Positions 1-9,046 of a stretch of 64,000 bases of DNA are shown in pieces. Each line of letters begins with the position of its first letter. Position 1 is the stretch's first letter. The notes beneath the pieces are model-generated. The model was not told the origin of the DNA. It did no database searches and saw nothing but the letters and a program-made list of their open reading frames with translations. Both the position numbers and the translations under genes were made by a program. The stretch comes from Sphingomonas lenta (GTDB lineage Bacteria; Pseudomonadota; Alphaproteobacteria; Sphingomonadales; Sphingomonadaceae), in the NCBI RefSeq assembly GCF_002288825.1, contig NZ_NSLI01000003.1, positions 1 through 64,000 of the forward strand, written 5' to 3'.

Positions 1-89
1 TCGTAAAGGTATATAGCTGCTGCGAGGCAGGCGACGCCGCCCAGCACCACCGCAAGGTTTCGCCGTCCGAAGACTTGCCACGCGCTCAT
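1..89 (-). CDS. partial N-terminus of a small membrane or secreted protein
   Basis: An ATG on the minus strand at 89 opens a frame that runs off the left edge after 29 codons with no stop. The visible N-terminus has a short basic start (MSAWQVFGRRN) and then a hydrophobic stretch rich in A, V, L and G. That suits a signal anchor or signal peptide. A GGGGC stretch lies just upstream of the ATG. The gene would diverge from nadB. It is too short to assign a family, and a chance open frame is possible. Confidence 0.4.
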   Translation of the reverse strand, partial: MSAWQVFGRRNLAVVLGGVACLAAAIYLY

Positions 90-461
90 TGGCCCCAGAT
101 GATCACAACGAGCGTCCGCTTTCCACCTATCGCCAATATTCGCGTCTAGGTGCCATGACCGAGCGGTTGTGACACTAGGAACGGCGTCCTTGAATTGGGC
201 CGCAGGCGATAGCTGACCTGCTGCCTCCCCACCGGCCGCCGATCTCCTCCCTCGCCCGCGACCGATCACGCCCTCTGTCCTACAGCCGAACGATCGGGCA
301 GAAGCCGGAGCCATGTCGCCGTCGTTCCAGTCCTTCCCCGCCCGCTTCCGCTCCGTGCGGACCTCGACCGAAACCACGGTTGGGCGAACAGGACGTGTGC
401 GTAGGCTGAAGTTCATGAACTTTGGAAAGTTCGGTATGCTCCCGCCGCCGAGCATCGCCGC
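90..461. other. gene-free 5' region upstream of nadB
   Basis: No convincing reading frame lies here. The open frames are high-GC shadows without recognisable protein. The stretch separates the divergent partial gene at the left edge from nadB and ends with a palindromic operator-like site at 409-432. It presumably holds promoters for both directions, but I cannot place -35/-10 boxes with confidence. Confidence 0.5.
409..432 (+). promoter_or_regulatory. overlapping palindromes upstream of nadB, candidate operator
   Basis: AAGTTCATGAACTT (409-422) is a perfect 14-base palindrome. GAACTTTGGAAAGTTC (417-432) is a perfect inverted repeat around GG. The half-site AAGTTC or GAACTT therefore occurs three times in 24 bases, 30 to 53 bases before the nadB GTG. 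This spacing and symmetry fit a dimeric regulator binding over the promoter. I do not know which regulator. Control of NAD synthesis is an inference from position only. Confidence 0.5.
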
Positions 462-2060
462 GTGACCGAATCGGCCCGCATCTCCGACGTCCTCGTCATC
501 GGCTCCGGCGCGGCAGGCCTGACCGCCGCGCTCAACCTCGCCGAGCGGTTCCGGGTGACGGTGCTCGCGAAAGGGGCGCTGGACGAAGGGTCGACCGCCT
601 GGGCGCAGGGTGGGATCGCCGCGGTGCTCGAGCCGGGCGACACGTTCGAGAACCACGTCGAGGACACCATGGTCGCGGGCGCGGGGCTGAACGACCGCGA
701 CGTGGTGGAGTTCGTCGTCGAACGCGCGCCCGCTGCGATCGAGCGGCTGCGCCGGCTGGGCGTGCCGTTCGCGATGGAGGGCGACGCGCTGCACCTCACG
801 CGCGAGGGCGGCCACTCGCACCGGCGGATCGTCCACGTGGCGGATGCGACGGGCTGGGCGGTGCAGGAGGCGCTGCTCCGCGCGGCGCGGGCGCACCCCA
901 ACATCACGCTCGTGCCCGACCAGGTCGCGATCGACCTCGCAACCTCGCGGCACGAGCAGCGCTATTCGGGCGCGGGGCGGGTGTGGGGCGTGTACGCGGT
1001 CGACCGCAACACGGGCGTGGTCAACCTATACACCGCGCGCGCGACGGTGCTGGCGACGGGCGGGGCCGGCCGGACCTACCTCTTCTCCACCGCGCCGCGC
1101 GGGGCGACGGGGGACGGCATCGCCATGGCGTGGCGCGCGGGCGCGCGCGTCTCGAACATGGAGTTCATGCAGTTCCACCCCACCTGCCTCTACAATCTGG
1201 AGGTCAAGAATTTCCTGATCACGGAGGCGGTGCGCGGCGAGGGCGGGCGGCTGATCAACCCGTCCACGGGCCGGCGTTTCATGCCCGACTATGACGAGCG
1301 GCTGGAGCTCGCGCCGCGCGACGTGGTGGCGCGCGCGATCGACGCGGAGATCAAGCGCTACGGCCTCGACTATGTCCATCTCGACATCAGCCACCAGCCG
1401 GCCGAGTTCGTCCGGAGCCACTTCCCCAACATCCACGACAAGCTCGCGCAGCTCGGCATCGACATGACGCGCGAGCCGATCCCCGTCGTGCCCGCGCAGC
1501 ACTACACCTGCGGCGGCGTCGTCGTGGACCGGGACGGGCGCACCGACCTGCCCGGCCTCTACGCCGCGGGCGAGTGCACCGAATCGGGGCTGCACGGCGC
1601 GAACCGGCTGGCGTCCAACTCGCTCCTCGAATGCTTCGTCTTCGGCGAGGCGGCGGCGGCGCACATCGCGCGGTGCTGGGACGAGCTCGCCCCGCCCCCG
1701 CCCGTGCGTCCCTGGGACGAGAGCCGCGTCACCGATTCGGACGAGGAGGTCGTCATCAAGCAGAACTGGACGGAGATCCGCCGGTTCATGTGGAACTATG
1801 TCGGCATCGTGCGCACCACCAAGCGCCTGGAGCGCGCGCGCCGCCGCATCGAGATGATGAAGGAGGAGGTGGCCGAGCATTACGGCCATTTCCGCGTCAC
1901 GCCCGACCTGATCGAGCTCCGCAACCTGCTCCAGACCGCCGACCTGATCGTGCGCTCGGCGCTCCACCGGCAGGAGAGCCGCGGGCTCCACTACACGCTC
2001 GACCATCCGGAGACGCTGCCGGACGCGGTCGACACGGTGCTCACCCCTTCGCACTTCTGA
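462..2060 (+). CDS. nadB: L-aspartate oxidase
   Basis: FAD enzyme that oxidises L-aspartate to iminoaspartate, the first step of de novo NAD synthesis, feeding NadA. The 532-residue product has the usual family length. The dinucleotide-binding motif (VIGSGAAGLTAALN) lies at about residues 11-24. The HSHRR active-site segment, the PAQHYTCGG motif with its catalytic histidine, and the GLHGANRLASNSLLE motif with the substrate arginine are all present. Translation starts at GTG 462; no better start fits the N-terminus. nadA and nadC are not in the window. The palindromic site just upstream may control it. Confidence 0.95.
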   Translation: MTESARISDVLVIGSGAAGLTAALNLAERFRVTVLAKGALDEGSTAWAQGGIAAVLEPGDTFENHVEDTMVAGAGLNDRDVVEFVVERAPAAIERLRRLGVPFAMEGDALHLTREGGHSHRRIVHVADATGWAVQEALLRAARAHPNITLVPDQVAIDLATSRHEQRYSGAGRVWGVYAVDRNTGVVNLYTARATVLATGGAGRTYLFSTAPRGATGDGIAMAWRAGARVSNMEFMQFHPTCLYNLEVKNFLITEAVRGEGGRLINPSTGRRFMPDYDERLELAPRDVVARAIDAEIKRYGLDYVHLDISHQPAEFVRSHFPNIHDKLAQLGIDMTREPIPVVPAQHYTCGGVVVDRDGRTDLPGLYAAGECTESGLHGANRLASNSLLECFVFGEAAAAHIARCWDELAPPPPVRPWDESRVTDSDEEVVIKQNWTEIRRFMWNYVGIVRTTKRLERARRRIEMMKEEVAEHYGHFRVTPDLIELRNLLQTADLIVRSALHRQESRGLHYTLDHPETLPDAVDTVLTPSHF

Positions 2061-2160
2061 TCTCGGTCCGCCGCGCGGGGGCCGCGTTTCGTCGCTTGAA
2101 GGGGCAAGCGCCTGTTCCGCGTTGAGATTTCCTGAAGCACAACCCATCTACAGGGGTAGG

Positions 2161-3351
2161 GTGAGGTTTAGCGTGACGTATCCGAGCGGCGGGGGCCGCC
2201 TTTCCATCATTGCCGCGTGCGCGGCGCTGGCTTCCTGCGTACCGGAGGCGCGGCCGAGCGGCACCGCCAACGCGCAGCCGGGCCCGCGGCCCACGGCGAC
2301 CGCCGCGGTGCCGGCCGTCGTGCCGGTGATGCCGCCGGCGGTCGTGTCCATGCCCGTGCCGCCGCCCACGCCGCGCGCGATCCGCCCGGCCCCGCAAGCG
2401 CTGATCGCCGCGGTGGAGGAGGCGGTGCGCGGCTTCGACGGGCTGGCGGGCGCGGCCGTGCGCGCGGTCGACGACGGCTGGACCGTAGAGGCAAACGGCC
2501 GCCGGCCCATGCCGCAGCAGTCCGTCTCCAAGCTGTGGGTCGCGCTGACCCTGATGGAGCAGCGCGACCAGGGCCGCGTGCGCCTCGACGATCCGATTAC
2601 GATCACGCGCGGCGACCTGACGCTGTTTCACCAGCCCATCGCCTATCTCGTGGCGAAGAACGGCGCCTACACGACCACGGTCGGCGACCTCCTGAACCGC
2701 GCGCTGACGCAGAGCGACAACACCGCCAACGACCGCCTGCTGACGCTGGTCGGGGGTCCCGGCGCGGTGCGCGACTTCATCGCCAACAAGCGGCTGGGCG
2801 AGATCCGCTTCGGACCCGGCGAGCGCCTGCTCCAGGCGGGCACCGCGGGGCTGACCTGGCGGCAGGAATATTCACTGGGCGGCTTCTCGGCGGCGCGCGC
2901 CAAGCTCGACCCGGCGGTGCGCAAGGCCGCGCTCGACCGCTACGTCGACAACCCGCCCGACGGCGCGGCCCCGCTCGCCATCGCCGACGCGCTGGCGCGG
3001 CTGGCGCGCGGCGAGCTCCTGTCGGAGAGCTCCACGCGCATCATGCTGGACACGATGGGCCGCACGGTCACCGGCCGCGCCCGCCTGCGCGCCGCCATGC
3101 CCGTCGGCTGGAAGCTTGCGCACAAGACGGGCACGGGCCAGGACCTGGGCGGCCGTAACGCGGGGTTCAACGACGTCGGGCTGCTGACCGCGCCCGACGG
3201 TCGCCGCTATGCGATCGCGGTGATGATCGGCGATACGCGTGCGTCCACGACCGCCCGCCAGCAGCTGATCCAGACGGTCGCGCGCGCGGTGACGCTGTAC
3301 GGCCCGACATCGCCCGCCACGGCCGGCGGCCTGGGCATCGCCGCCAACTAG
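2161..3351 (+). CDS. class A beta-lactamase-like serine hydrolase lipoprotein
   Basis: The chosen start, GTG 2161 (or GTG 2173), gives a lipoprotein signal with lipobox LASC; an ATG at 2122 would add a poor leader. A proline/alanine-rich linker of about 70 residues leads to a serine beta-lactamase/DD-peptidase fold. The SxxK motif is SVSK with its serine codon at 2521, SDN is at 2713 and KTG at 3124. Spacing fits class A. I cannot find the omega-loop ExxLN signature that supplies the deacylating glutamate, so true beta-lactamase activity is doubtful. It is probably a periplasmic, membrane-anchored serine hydrolase acting on peptidoglycan or an unknown substrate. Confidence 0.8.
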   Translation: MRFSVTYPSGGGRLSIIAACAALASCVPEARPSGTANAQPGPRPTATAAVPAVVPVMPPAVVSMPVPPPTPRAIRPAPQALIAAVEEAVRGFDGLAGAAVRAVDDGWTVEANGRRPMPQQSVSKLWVALTLMEQRDQGRVRLDDPITITRGDLTLFHQPIAYLVAKNGAYTTTVGDLLNRALTQSDNTANDRLLTLVGGPGAVRDFIANKRLGEIRFGPGERLLQAGTAGLTWRQEYSLGGFSAARAKLDPAVRKAALDRYVDNPPDGAAPLAIADALARLARGELLSESSTRIMLDTMGRTVTGRARLRAAMPVGWKLAHKTGTGQDLGGRNAGFNDVGLLTAPDGRRYAIAVMIGDTRASTTARQQLIQTVARAVTLYGPTSPATAGGLGIAAN

Positions 3352-3417
3352 GCGGGGTTCCCCGGCGACGGACGGGCCGGTAGGAGGGCGCGGTCCCTCC
3401 ACGGTCGGAGTTCCGCC

Positions 3418-3939
3418 ATGCCGCTCTCGCTACACCAAGCGCTGATCCCCTCCTTCCGCCAGGTCGTCGGCGCGATGGAGGGGCTGGTCGACAAGGCGGA
3501 GGCCTTCGCCGCCGAGCGGGGCCGCGACCCGGCCGAGCTCGCGGGCGCGCGGCTCGCGCCCGACATGCTGCCCTTCTCCTGGCAGATTAAATTCGTCCAC
3601 GGCCACTCGCTGGGCGCGATCGAGGGCGTGCGCCGGGGCACGTTCAGCCCCGACCGCTCGCCGCCGCCCGCCGACCTCCAGGCCTTGCGCGCGCTGATGC
3701 GCGACACCGCCGCCGGCCTGGACGCGCTCGACCCCGCGGAGCTGGACGCGCTGGCCGACCGGCCGATGCGCTTCGAAATGGGCGAGATGCGGCTGCCCTT
3801 CACCGGGGAGGGCTTCCTCCTCTCCTTCTCGCAACCGAACTTCTATTTCCACGCCGCCACCGCCTACGACATCCTGCGCGCGGAGGGCGTGAAGCTGGAG
3901 AAGCGCGATTTCCTGGGGAGGCTCAGGCTGGCGGCCTGA
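3418..3939 (+). CDS. DUF1993 family protein
   Basis: A 173-residue soluble protein matching DUF1993, a family related to the DinB-like four-helix bundle. It opens with the family pattern (PLSLHQALIPSFRQVV), has the ARLAPDMLPF segment near residues 43-52, and the typical C-terminal NFYFHAATAYDILRAEG near residues 140-156. No catalytic function is established for the family. It stands alone between the serine hydrolase and a convergent peptidase gene, only 16 bases from the latter's end. ATG at 3418 gives the expected length. Confidence 0.85.
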   Translation: MPLSLHQALIPSFRQVVGAMEGLVDKAEAFAAERGRDPAELAGARLAPDMLPFSWQIKFVHGHSLGAIEGVRRGTFSPDRSPPPADLQALRALMRDTAAGLDALDPAELDALADRPMRFEMGEMRLPFTGEGFLLSFSQPNFYFHAATAYDILRAEGVKLEKRDFLGRLRLAA

Positions 3940-3955
3940 GCCTTCCGGGCTGCGC

Positions 3956-6004
3956 CTACCAGATGCGGACGCGCTGCTCGGGCGGCAGGTAGAGCGCGTC
4001 GCCCGGCTTGACGTCGAACGCCTTGTACCAGGCGTCGATGTTGCGGACGACGCCGTTGACCCGATACTTGGGCGGGCTGTGCGGGTCGGTGAGCAGCGCC
4101 TGCCGCTCCAGGCCCTCGCGCCGCTTCGACTGCCACGCCTGTCCCCAGGCCATGAAGAAGCGCTGATCGCCAGTCAGCCCGCCGATCACGGGCGCCGGCC
4201 CGTGCTTCTTCTGGTAACGCTGATAGGCGGCGTAAGCCATTTCGAGCCCGCCCAGGTCGCCGATATTCTCGCCCAGCGTGAGCTGGCCGTTGATCTTGGT
4301 GCCCGGGATCGCCTCGTACGCGCCGTACTGCTCGACGAGCTTCTTGCCGCGCTCCTCGAACGCGGCGCGGGCGGCGGGCGTCCACCAATTTTCGAATTTG
4401 CCGCTCGCGCCGAACTTCGACCCCTGGTCGTCGAAGCCGTGGCCGATCTCGTGCCCGATCACCGCGCCGATCGCGCCGTAGTTCACCGCCGGGTCGGCCG
4501 ACGCGTCGAACATCGGGGGCTGGAGGATCGCCGCCGGGAAGGTGATCTGGTTCATGAGCGGGTTGTAGTAGGCGTTCACCGTCTGCGGCGTCATCGCCCA
4601 CAGCGACCGGTCGACCGGCTTGCCCAGGCGCGAGAGCTGGAGGTCGTACTCGAACTGCGCCGCGCGTTGCGCGTTGCCGAGCAGGTCCGCCCGGTCCACG
4701 CGCATGGACGAATAGTCGATATACTTGTCCGGATGGCCGATCCGCGGCTCGAAGGCGGCGAGCTTGGCCAGCGCCTTCTCCTTGGTGGCGGCGTCCATCC
4801 AGCTGTTCGCCTTGAGACGCTCGTCGAGCGCGGCGCGCAGGTCTGCGATCAGCTCGCCCATCTCCGCCTTGCTCTGGGCCGGGAAGTGGCGCTGGACGTA
4901 GATGTCGCCCACCGCCTCGCCCAGCGAGTTGTTGACGAGCTGCACGCCGCGCTTCCAGCGGTCGCGCTGCTGTTGCGTGCCGCTGAGCGTACGCGAGTAG
5001 AAGTCGAACTTGGCGTCGTCGAACGCCTTGGGCAGATACTGCGCGTTGTCGCTGACGAAATGGAAGGCCAGATAGTCCTTCCAGGTGTCGACCGGCGTGG
5101 CGGCGAACAGCTTGCCCATCGCCTGGATCGCGGTGTCGCCCGCCATGATGACCGTCGGCATGCGGTCGAGCTTGGCGGTGCGCAGCATCAGCCCCCAGTC
5201 GAACTCGGGGGCCAGCGCTTCCATCTGGGCGGGCGTCATCGGCTTGTTGAGCGCGGCGACGTCGCGCATCTTCGCGGGCTCCCAATGTCCCTTGGCCATC
5301 TCCGTCTCGAGCGCGACGATGCGGTCGGCCTTGGCGGCCGCGTCCGGGATGCCGGCCAGCTCCTGCACCCGCTGCACATAGGCGCGGTACGCCTTGCGGA
5401 ACGCGTCGTACTTCTCGCCGGGCAGCAGGTAATAGTCGCGCGGCATGCCGAGGCCGGACTGGCCGGCGATCGCGGTGTAGCGCGTCGGGTCGGCGAGGTC
5501 GGGCAGGATGCCGATCGACACCGGCGTTTGATAGCCGACGCTGGCGAACAGCGTCTGCAGCCCCGCCTGGTCCTTCACCGCGGCGATGCGCGAAAGGTAG
5601 GGCTTGAGCGGCGCGGTCCCGCGCGCCTCGACTCCCGCCTCGTCCATCCAGCTCGCGTAGAAGTCGCCGACCTGGCGGCCGGTCGCGCCGTAGCGGGCGG
5701 GATCGGCGGCCATGTCGTCGAGGATGCGGCGCACGTCGAGCTCGGCTTGATCGGACAGCTTCACGCCCAGCCCGGCCGAGCTGCGGTCCGGCGCGATCGG
5801 CGTGCGCCGGTCCCAGCCGCCGTTGACGTAGGTCCAGAAATCGTCGCCCGGCTTCACGCCCGTGTCGCGCGCCGACAGGTCGACGCCCCACTCGCCGTAA
5901 GCCGCCTTGCCGCCCGCCGGAGCGCCCGCCGTCTGGGCCACGCCCGCTGCCGCCAGGGCCAGCGCGGCCGCGCCGAACGCATACTTCATCCCGTTGAAAC
6001 GCAT
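3956..6004 (-). CDS. M13 family zinc endopeptidase (neprilysin/PepO type)
   Basis: Secreted metallopeptidase of the M13 family. The zinc motif HEIGH has its first histidine at codon 4451-4453 (about residue 518). The third ligand is in ENIGDLGG and the NAYYNPLMNQ substrate-site motif is also present. The 682-residue length is normal. The N-terminus is a clean signal peptide ending near AGVAQTAGA. I chose ATG 6004 because GGGAGGGAG lies at proper spacing; ATG 6010 and 6034 are also in frame. It likely acts on periplasmic or external peptides. It is transcribed divergently from polA. Confidence 0.93.
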   Translation of the reverse strand: MRFNGMKYAFGAAALALAAAGVAQTAGAPAGGKAAYGEWGVDLSARDTGVKPGDDFWTYVNGGWDRRTPIAPDRSSAGLGVKLSDQAELDVRRILDDMAADPARYGATGRQVGDFYASWMDEAGVEARGTAPLKPYLSRIAAVKDQAGLQTLFASVGYQTPVSIGILPDLADPTRYTAIAGQSGLGMPRDYYLLPGEKYDAFRKAYRAYVQRVQELAGIPDAAAKADRIVALETEMAKGHWEPAKMRDVAALNKPMTPAQMEALAPEFDWGLMLRTAKLDRMPTVIMAGDTAIQAMGKLFAATPVDTWKDYLAFHFVSDNAQYLPKAFDDAKFDFYSRTLSGTQQQRDRWKRGVQLVNNSLGEAVGDIYVQRHFPAQSKAEMGELIADLRAALDERLKANSWMDAATKEKALAKLAAFEPRIGHPDKYIDYSSMRVDRADLLGNAQRAAQFEYDLQLSRLGKPVDRSLWAMTPQTVNAYYNPLMNQITFPAAILQPPMFDASADPAVNYGAIGAVIGHEIGHGFDDQGSKFGASGKFENWWTPAARAAFEERGKKLVEQYGAYEAIPGTKINGQLTLGENIGDLGGLEMAYAAYQRYQKKHGPAPVIGGLTGDQRFFMAWGQAWQSKRREGLERQALLTDPHSPPKYRVNGVVRNIDAWYKAFDVKPGDALYLPPEQRVRIW

Positions 6005-6136
6005 GGTCATCTCCCTCCCGTGTCTTGCGACCATAACACGGTTGGGCGGGCAGGAAAGGCGTAAAACGACGCGCGGCGCCGGCCGGGGAGCTTGGCTGTT
6101 GGTGGCGTCACACGGTTACGCTAAGCCGGGCGCGAC

Positions 6137-8917
6137 ATGCCCCATCTCTACCTCGTCGACGGCTCCGGCTACATCTTCCGCGCCTATCATCGCCTGCCGC
6201 CGCTCACCAACAAGCATGGCGAGCCGGTGGGCGCGGTATACGGCTATACCGCCATGCTGTGGAAGCTCGCGGACGCGCTCCACAAGGCGGACGGGCCGAC
6301 GCATATGGCGGTCGTGCTCGACAAGGCGTCGCACACGTTCCGGAACGAGCTGTACGGCGACTACAAGGCGCACCGGCCGCCGCCGCCGGAGGACCTGGTC
6401 CCGCAGTTCCCCATGATCCGCGACGCCACGCGCGCTTTCTCCTTGCCGTGCATCGAGGAGGAGGGGCTGGAGGCGGACGACATCATCGCCTCCTACGCCA
6501 AGGCGGCGTGCGCGCTGGGATGGGAGGTGACGATCGTCTCGTCCGACAAGGATTTGATGCAGCTCTTCACCGAGGGCTGCGTCGACATGCTCGACACGAT
6601 GAACAACCGGCGGCTGGGGCCCGACTACGTCGTCGAGAAGTTCGGCGTCGGGCCGGACAAGCTGGGCGACGTGCTCGCGCTGATGGGCGACGCGGTGGAC
6701 AATGTGCCGGGCGTGCCGAACGTCGGGCCCAAGACCGCGGCCAAGCTGATTCAGGAGCATGGCGACCTGGAAGGCGTGCTCGCCGCGGCGCCGGGGATGA
6801 AGCCGGGGCGGTTGCGCGACAACCTGATCGCGCACGCGGACGACGCGCGCATGAGCCGGGTGCTCGTCACCCTCAAGGACGACGCGCCGCTCGCCGAGCC
6901 GCTGGACGCGCTGGCGCTGCCCGCCGACGGCATACCGCCCGAGCCGCTACGCGCGTTCCTGGAGCATCACGGGTTCAAGTCGCTTCTCGCGAAGCTGGGC
7001 GAGGTCGCCTCGTCCGGCGAAGCGACGGCCGGCGGCTCGCCCGAAGCCGAGCCGTCCGACGACGCGGAGGCCGATCCCCCCTGCAACCTCGACGCCTACG
7101 AGACGATCGTCGACGAAGCCGCGCTCGACCGCTGGATCGAGGCGGCGCGGCACCAGGGCCATCTCGCGATCGACACGGAGACGACCGGCCTCGACGCGAC
7201 GCGCGCCGAGCTGGTGGGCGTCAGCCTCGCGCTCGAGCCGAACCGCGCGGCGTACGTGCCCGTCGCGCACAAGGGCTCTGACCTGCTGACCGAGACGCCA
7301 ATCCAGCTCGACCGCGACCTCGTGCTCGCCAAGCTCAAGCCGCTGCTCGAGGACGAATCCGTCCTGAAGATCGGGCACAACCTGAAGTACGACATGATCG
7401 TGCTGGGGCGGCTCGGCATCGACGTGGCGCCCTTCGACGACACGATCCTGATGAGCTTCGACCTCGACGCAGGCCTTCGCGGCCACGGCATGGACGAGCT
7501 CGCGACCGTGCACCTCCAGCACACGTGCGTCGCGTTCAAGGAGGTGGTCGGCACGGGCCGCAACCAGCGCACCTTCGACCAGATCGACCTGCCCACCGCC
7601 ACGCGCTACGCCGCCGAGGACGCGGATGTGACGCTCCGGCTGTGGCGCAAGTTCAAGGCGCGGCTGCCGCGCGAAGCCGCGACGCGCGTCTACGAGATGG
7701 TCGACCGCCCGCTCGTGCCCGTGGTGGCGCGCATGGAGCAGCGCGGCGTGTTCGTCGACCGCGCGCAGCTGGCGCGACTGTCGACCGAGTTCGAAGGCCA
7801 GATCGCCGCCGCCGAGAAGCGCGTGCACGAGATGGCGGGCGGCCCCTTCGCGATCGGCTCGCCGAAGCAGCTGGGCGAGGTGCTGTTCGAGCGGCTCAAG
7901 CTGAAGGGCGGGCGCAAGGGCAAGTCGGGCGTCTATTCGACCGACGTGATCGAGCTCGAACGCATCGCGCGCGAGCAGGGCGAGGGCGCGGAGGTCGTGC
8001 GCGGCGTGCTGGAATGGCGTCAGCTCACCAAGCTCAAGAACACCTATACCGACGCGCTGCAGGAGCAGATCAACCCGGCCACCAACCGCGTCCATACCAG
8101 CTACTCGCTCACCGGCGCGCAAACGGGGCGGTTGTCGTCGACCGACCCCAACCTCCAGAACATCCCCATCCGCACGGAGATCGGCCGCCAGCTCCGCGAG
8201 GCGTTCGTGGCCGAGCCGGGCAACGTGCTGCTCGCGGCCGACTATTCGCAGATCGAGCTCCGCTTGGCGGCGCACATGGCGGACGTGCCGGAGCTGAAGG
8301 AGGCCTACGCGACCGGCCAAGACATTCACGCCATCACCGCCGAGCAGCTCTACGGCGAGGTGAACCGCGACACGCGCAGCCGCGCTAAGACGATCAACTT
8401 CGCCATCCTCTACGGCATCTCGCGCTGGGGCCTGGCGGGGCGGCTCGACATCTCGGCGGACGAGGCGCAGGACCTGATCAACCGCTATTTCGAGCGCTTC
8501 CCGGGCGTGAACCGCTATATGGCGGAAACGCTGACCCGCGCGCGCGACCTGGGCTACACGGAAACGCTTTTCGGCCGGAAATGCTGGTTTCCGCGGCTCA
8601 AGTCCAAGCAGATGAACGAGCGCCAGGGCGCCGAGCGCGCCGCGGTCAACGCACCCATCCAGGGCACCAGCGCCGACATCATCAAGCGTGCCATGATCCG
8701 CATGGAGCCCGCACTGGCCGAAGCCGGGCTGCCCGACGTCCGCATGCTGCTCCAGGTGCACGACGAGCTCGTCTTCGAGCTGCCCGAAGGCCAGGTCGAG
8801 GCGGCGAGCGCCGTCATCAAGCGCGTCATGGAGGGTGCTGCGGAGCCGGCGGTGAAACTGTCGGTGCCGCTGGGCGTGGAGATCGGCACCGGCCACAGCT
8901 GGGGCTCGGCGCACTAG
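6137..8917 (+). CDS. polA: DNA polymerase I
   Basis: A 926-residue repair and Okazaki-fragment polymerase with all three domains. The N-terminal 5'-3' exonuclease covers about residues 1-290. The 3'-5' proofreading domain covers about 330-520 with intact acidic residues (DTETTGLD from D346, later IGHNLKYD and YAAEDAD). The polymerase domain has motif A DYSQIELR at 702, the RAKTINFAILYG motif B, and motif C VHDELVFE near 875. Proofreading therefore looks active, unlike in Taq-type enzymes. The start ATG 6137 is supported by the conserved HLYLVDGSGYIFRAYH opening. Confidence 0.97.
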   Translation: MPHLYLVDGSGYIFRAYHRLPPLTNKHGEPVGAVYGYTAMLWKLADALHKADGPTHMAVVLDKASHTFRNELYGDYKAHRPPPPEDLVPQFPMIRDATRAFSLPCIEEEGLEADDIIASYAKAACALGWEVTIVSSDKDLMQLFTEGCVDMLDTMNNRRLGPDYVVEKFGVGPDKLGDVLALMGDAVDNVPGVPNVGPKTAAKLIQEHGDLEGVLAAAPGMKPGRLRDNLIAHADDARMSRVLVTLKDDAPLAEPLDALALPADGIPPEPLRAFLEHHGFKSLLAKLGEVASSGEATAGGSPEAEPSDDAEADPPCNLDAYETIVDEAALDRWIEAARHQGHLAIDTETTGLDATRAELVGVSLALEPNRAAYVPVAHKGSDLLTETPIQLDRDLVLAKLKPLLEDESVLKIGHNLKYDMIVLGRLGIDVAPFDDTILMSFDLDAGLRGHGMDELATVHLQHTCVAFKEVVGTGRNQRTFDQIDLPTATRYAAEDADVTLRLWRKFKARLPREAATRVYEMVDRPLVPVVARMEQRGVFVDRAQLARLSTEFEGQIAAAEKRVHEMAGGPFAIGSPKQLGEVLFERLKLKGGRKGKSGVYSTDVIELERIAREQGEGAEVVRGVLEWRQLTKLKNTYTDALQEQINPATNRVHTSYSLTGAQTGRLSSTDPNLQNIPIRTEIGRQLREAFVAEPGNVLLAADYSQIELRLAAHMADVPELKEAYATGQDIHAITAEQLYGEVNRDTRSRAKTINFAILYGISRWGLAGRLDISADEAQDLINRYFERFPGVNRYMAETLTRARDLGYTETLFGRKCWFPRLKSKQMNERQGAERAAVNAPIQGTSADIIKRAMIRMEPALAEAGLPDVRMLLQVHDELVFELPEGQVEAASAVIKRVMEGAAEPAVKLSVPLGVEIGTGHSWGSAH

Positions 8918-8942
8918 GCCCGTGCGCCACCATCCGCTTCCC

Positions 8943-9046
8943 GTCACCCCGGGCTTGACCCGGGGTCCATGCGCGGCACTCTTGTGCGCGATGGCCGTCT
9001 GCGATCAGCGTACGCGCGTGGATGCCGGGTCGAGCCCGGCATGACG
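8943..9046. repeat. inverted pair of GTCACCCCGG-type palindromic repeats
   Basis: Two hairpins face each other: CCCCGGGCTTGACCCGGGG within 8943-8970, and GCCGGGTCGAGCCCGGC within 9020-9042. The outer flanks are GTCA and TGAC, and the inner flanks TCCATGC and GTGGATGC, so the whole is a roughly 100-base imperfect palindrome. A single relative of the first arm lies at 21193-21219. This is an extragenic palindromic repeat pair. Its right arm supplies the apparent ATG of the next gene. Confidence 0.75.

Noticed and set aside
1026..2147. Long minus-strand open frame opposite nadB
   Set aside because: It is a high-GC shadow of nadB: arginine/histidine-rich, no motifs, and fully covered by a recognised gene.
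4079..6064. 661-codon plus-strand open frame opposite the M13 peptidase
   Set aside because: Composition is of an antisense shadow (arginine, leucine, histidine repeats). The peptidase motifs on the other strand are intact.
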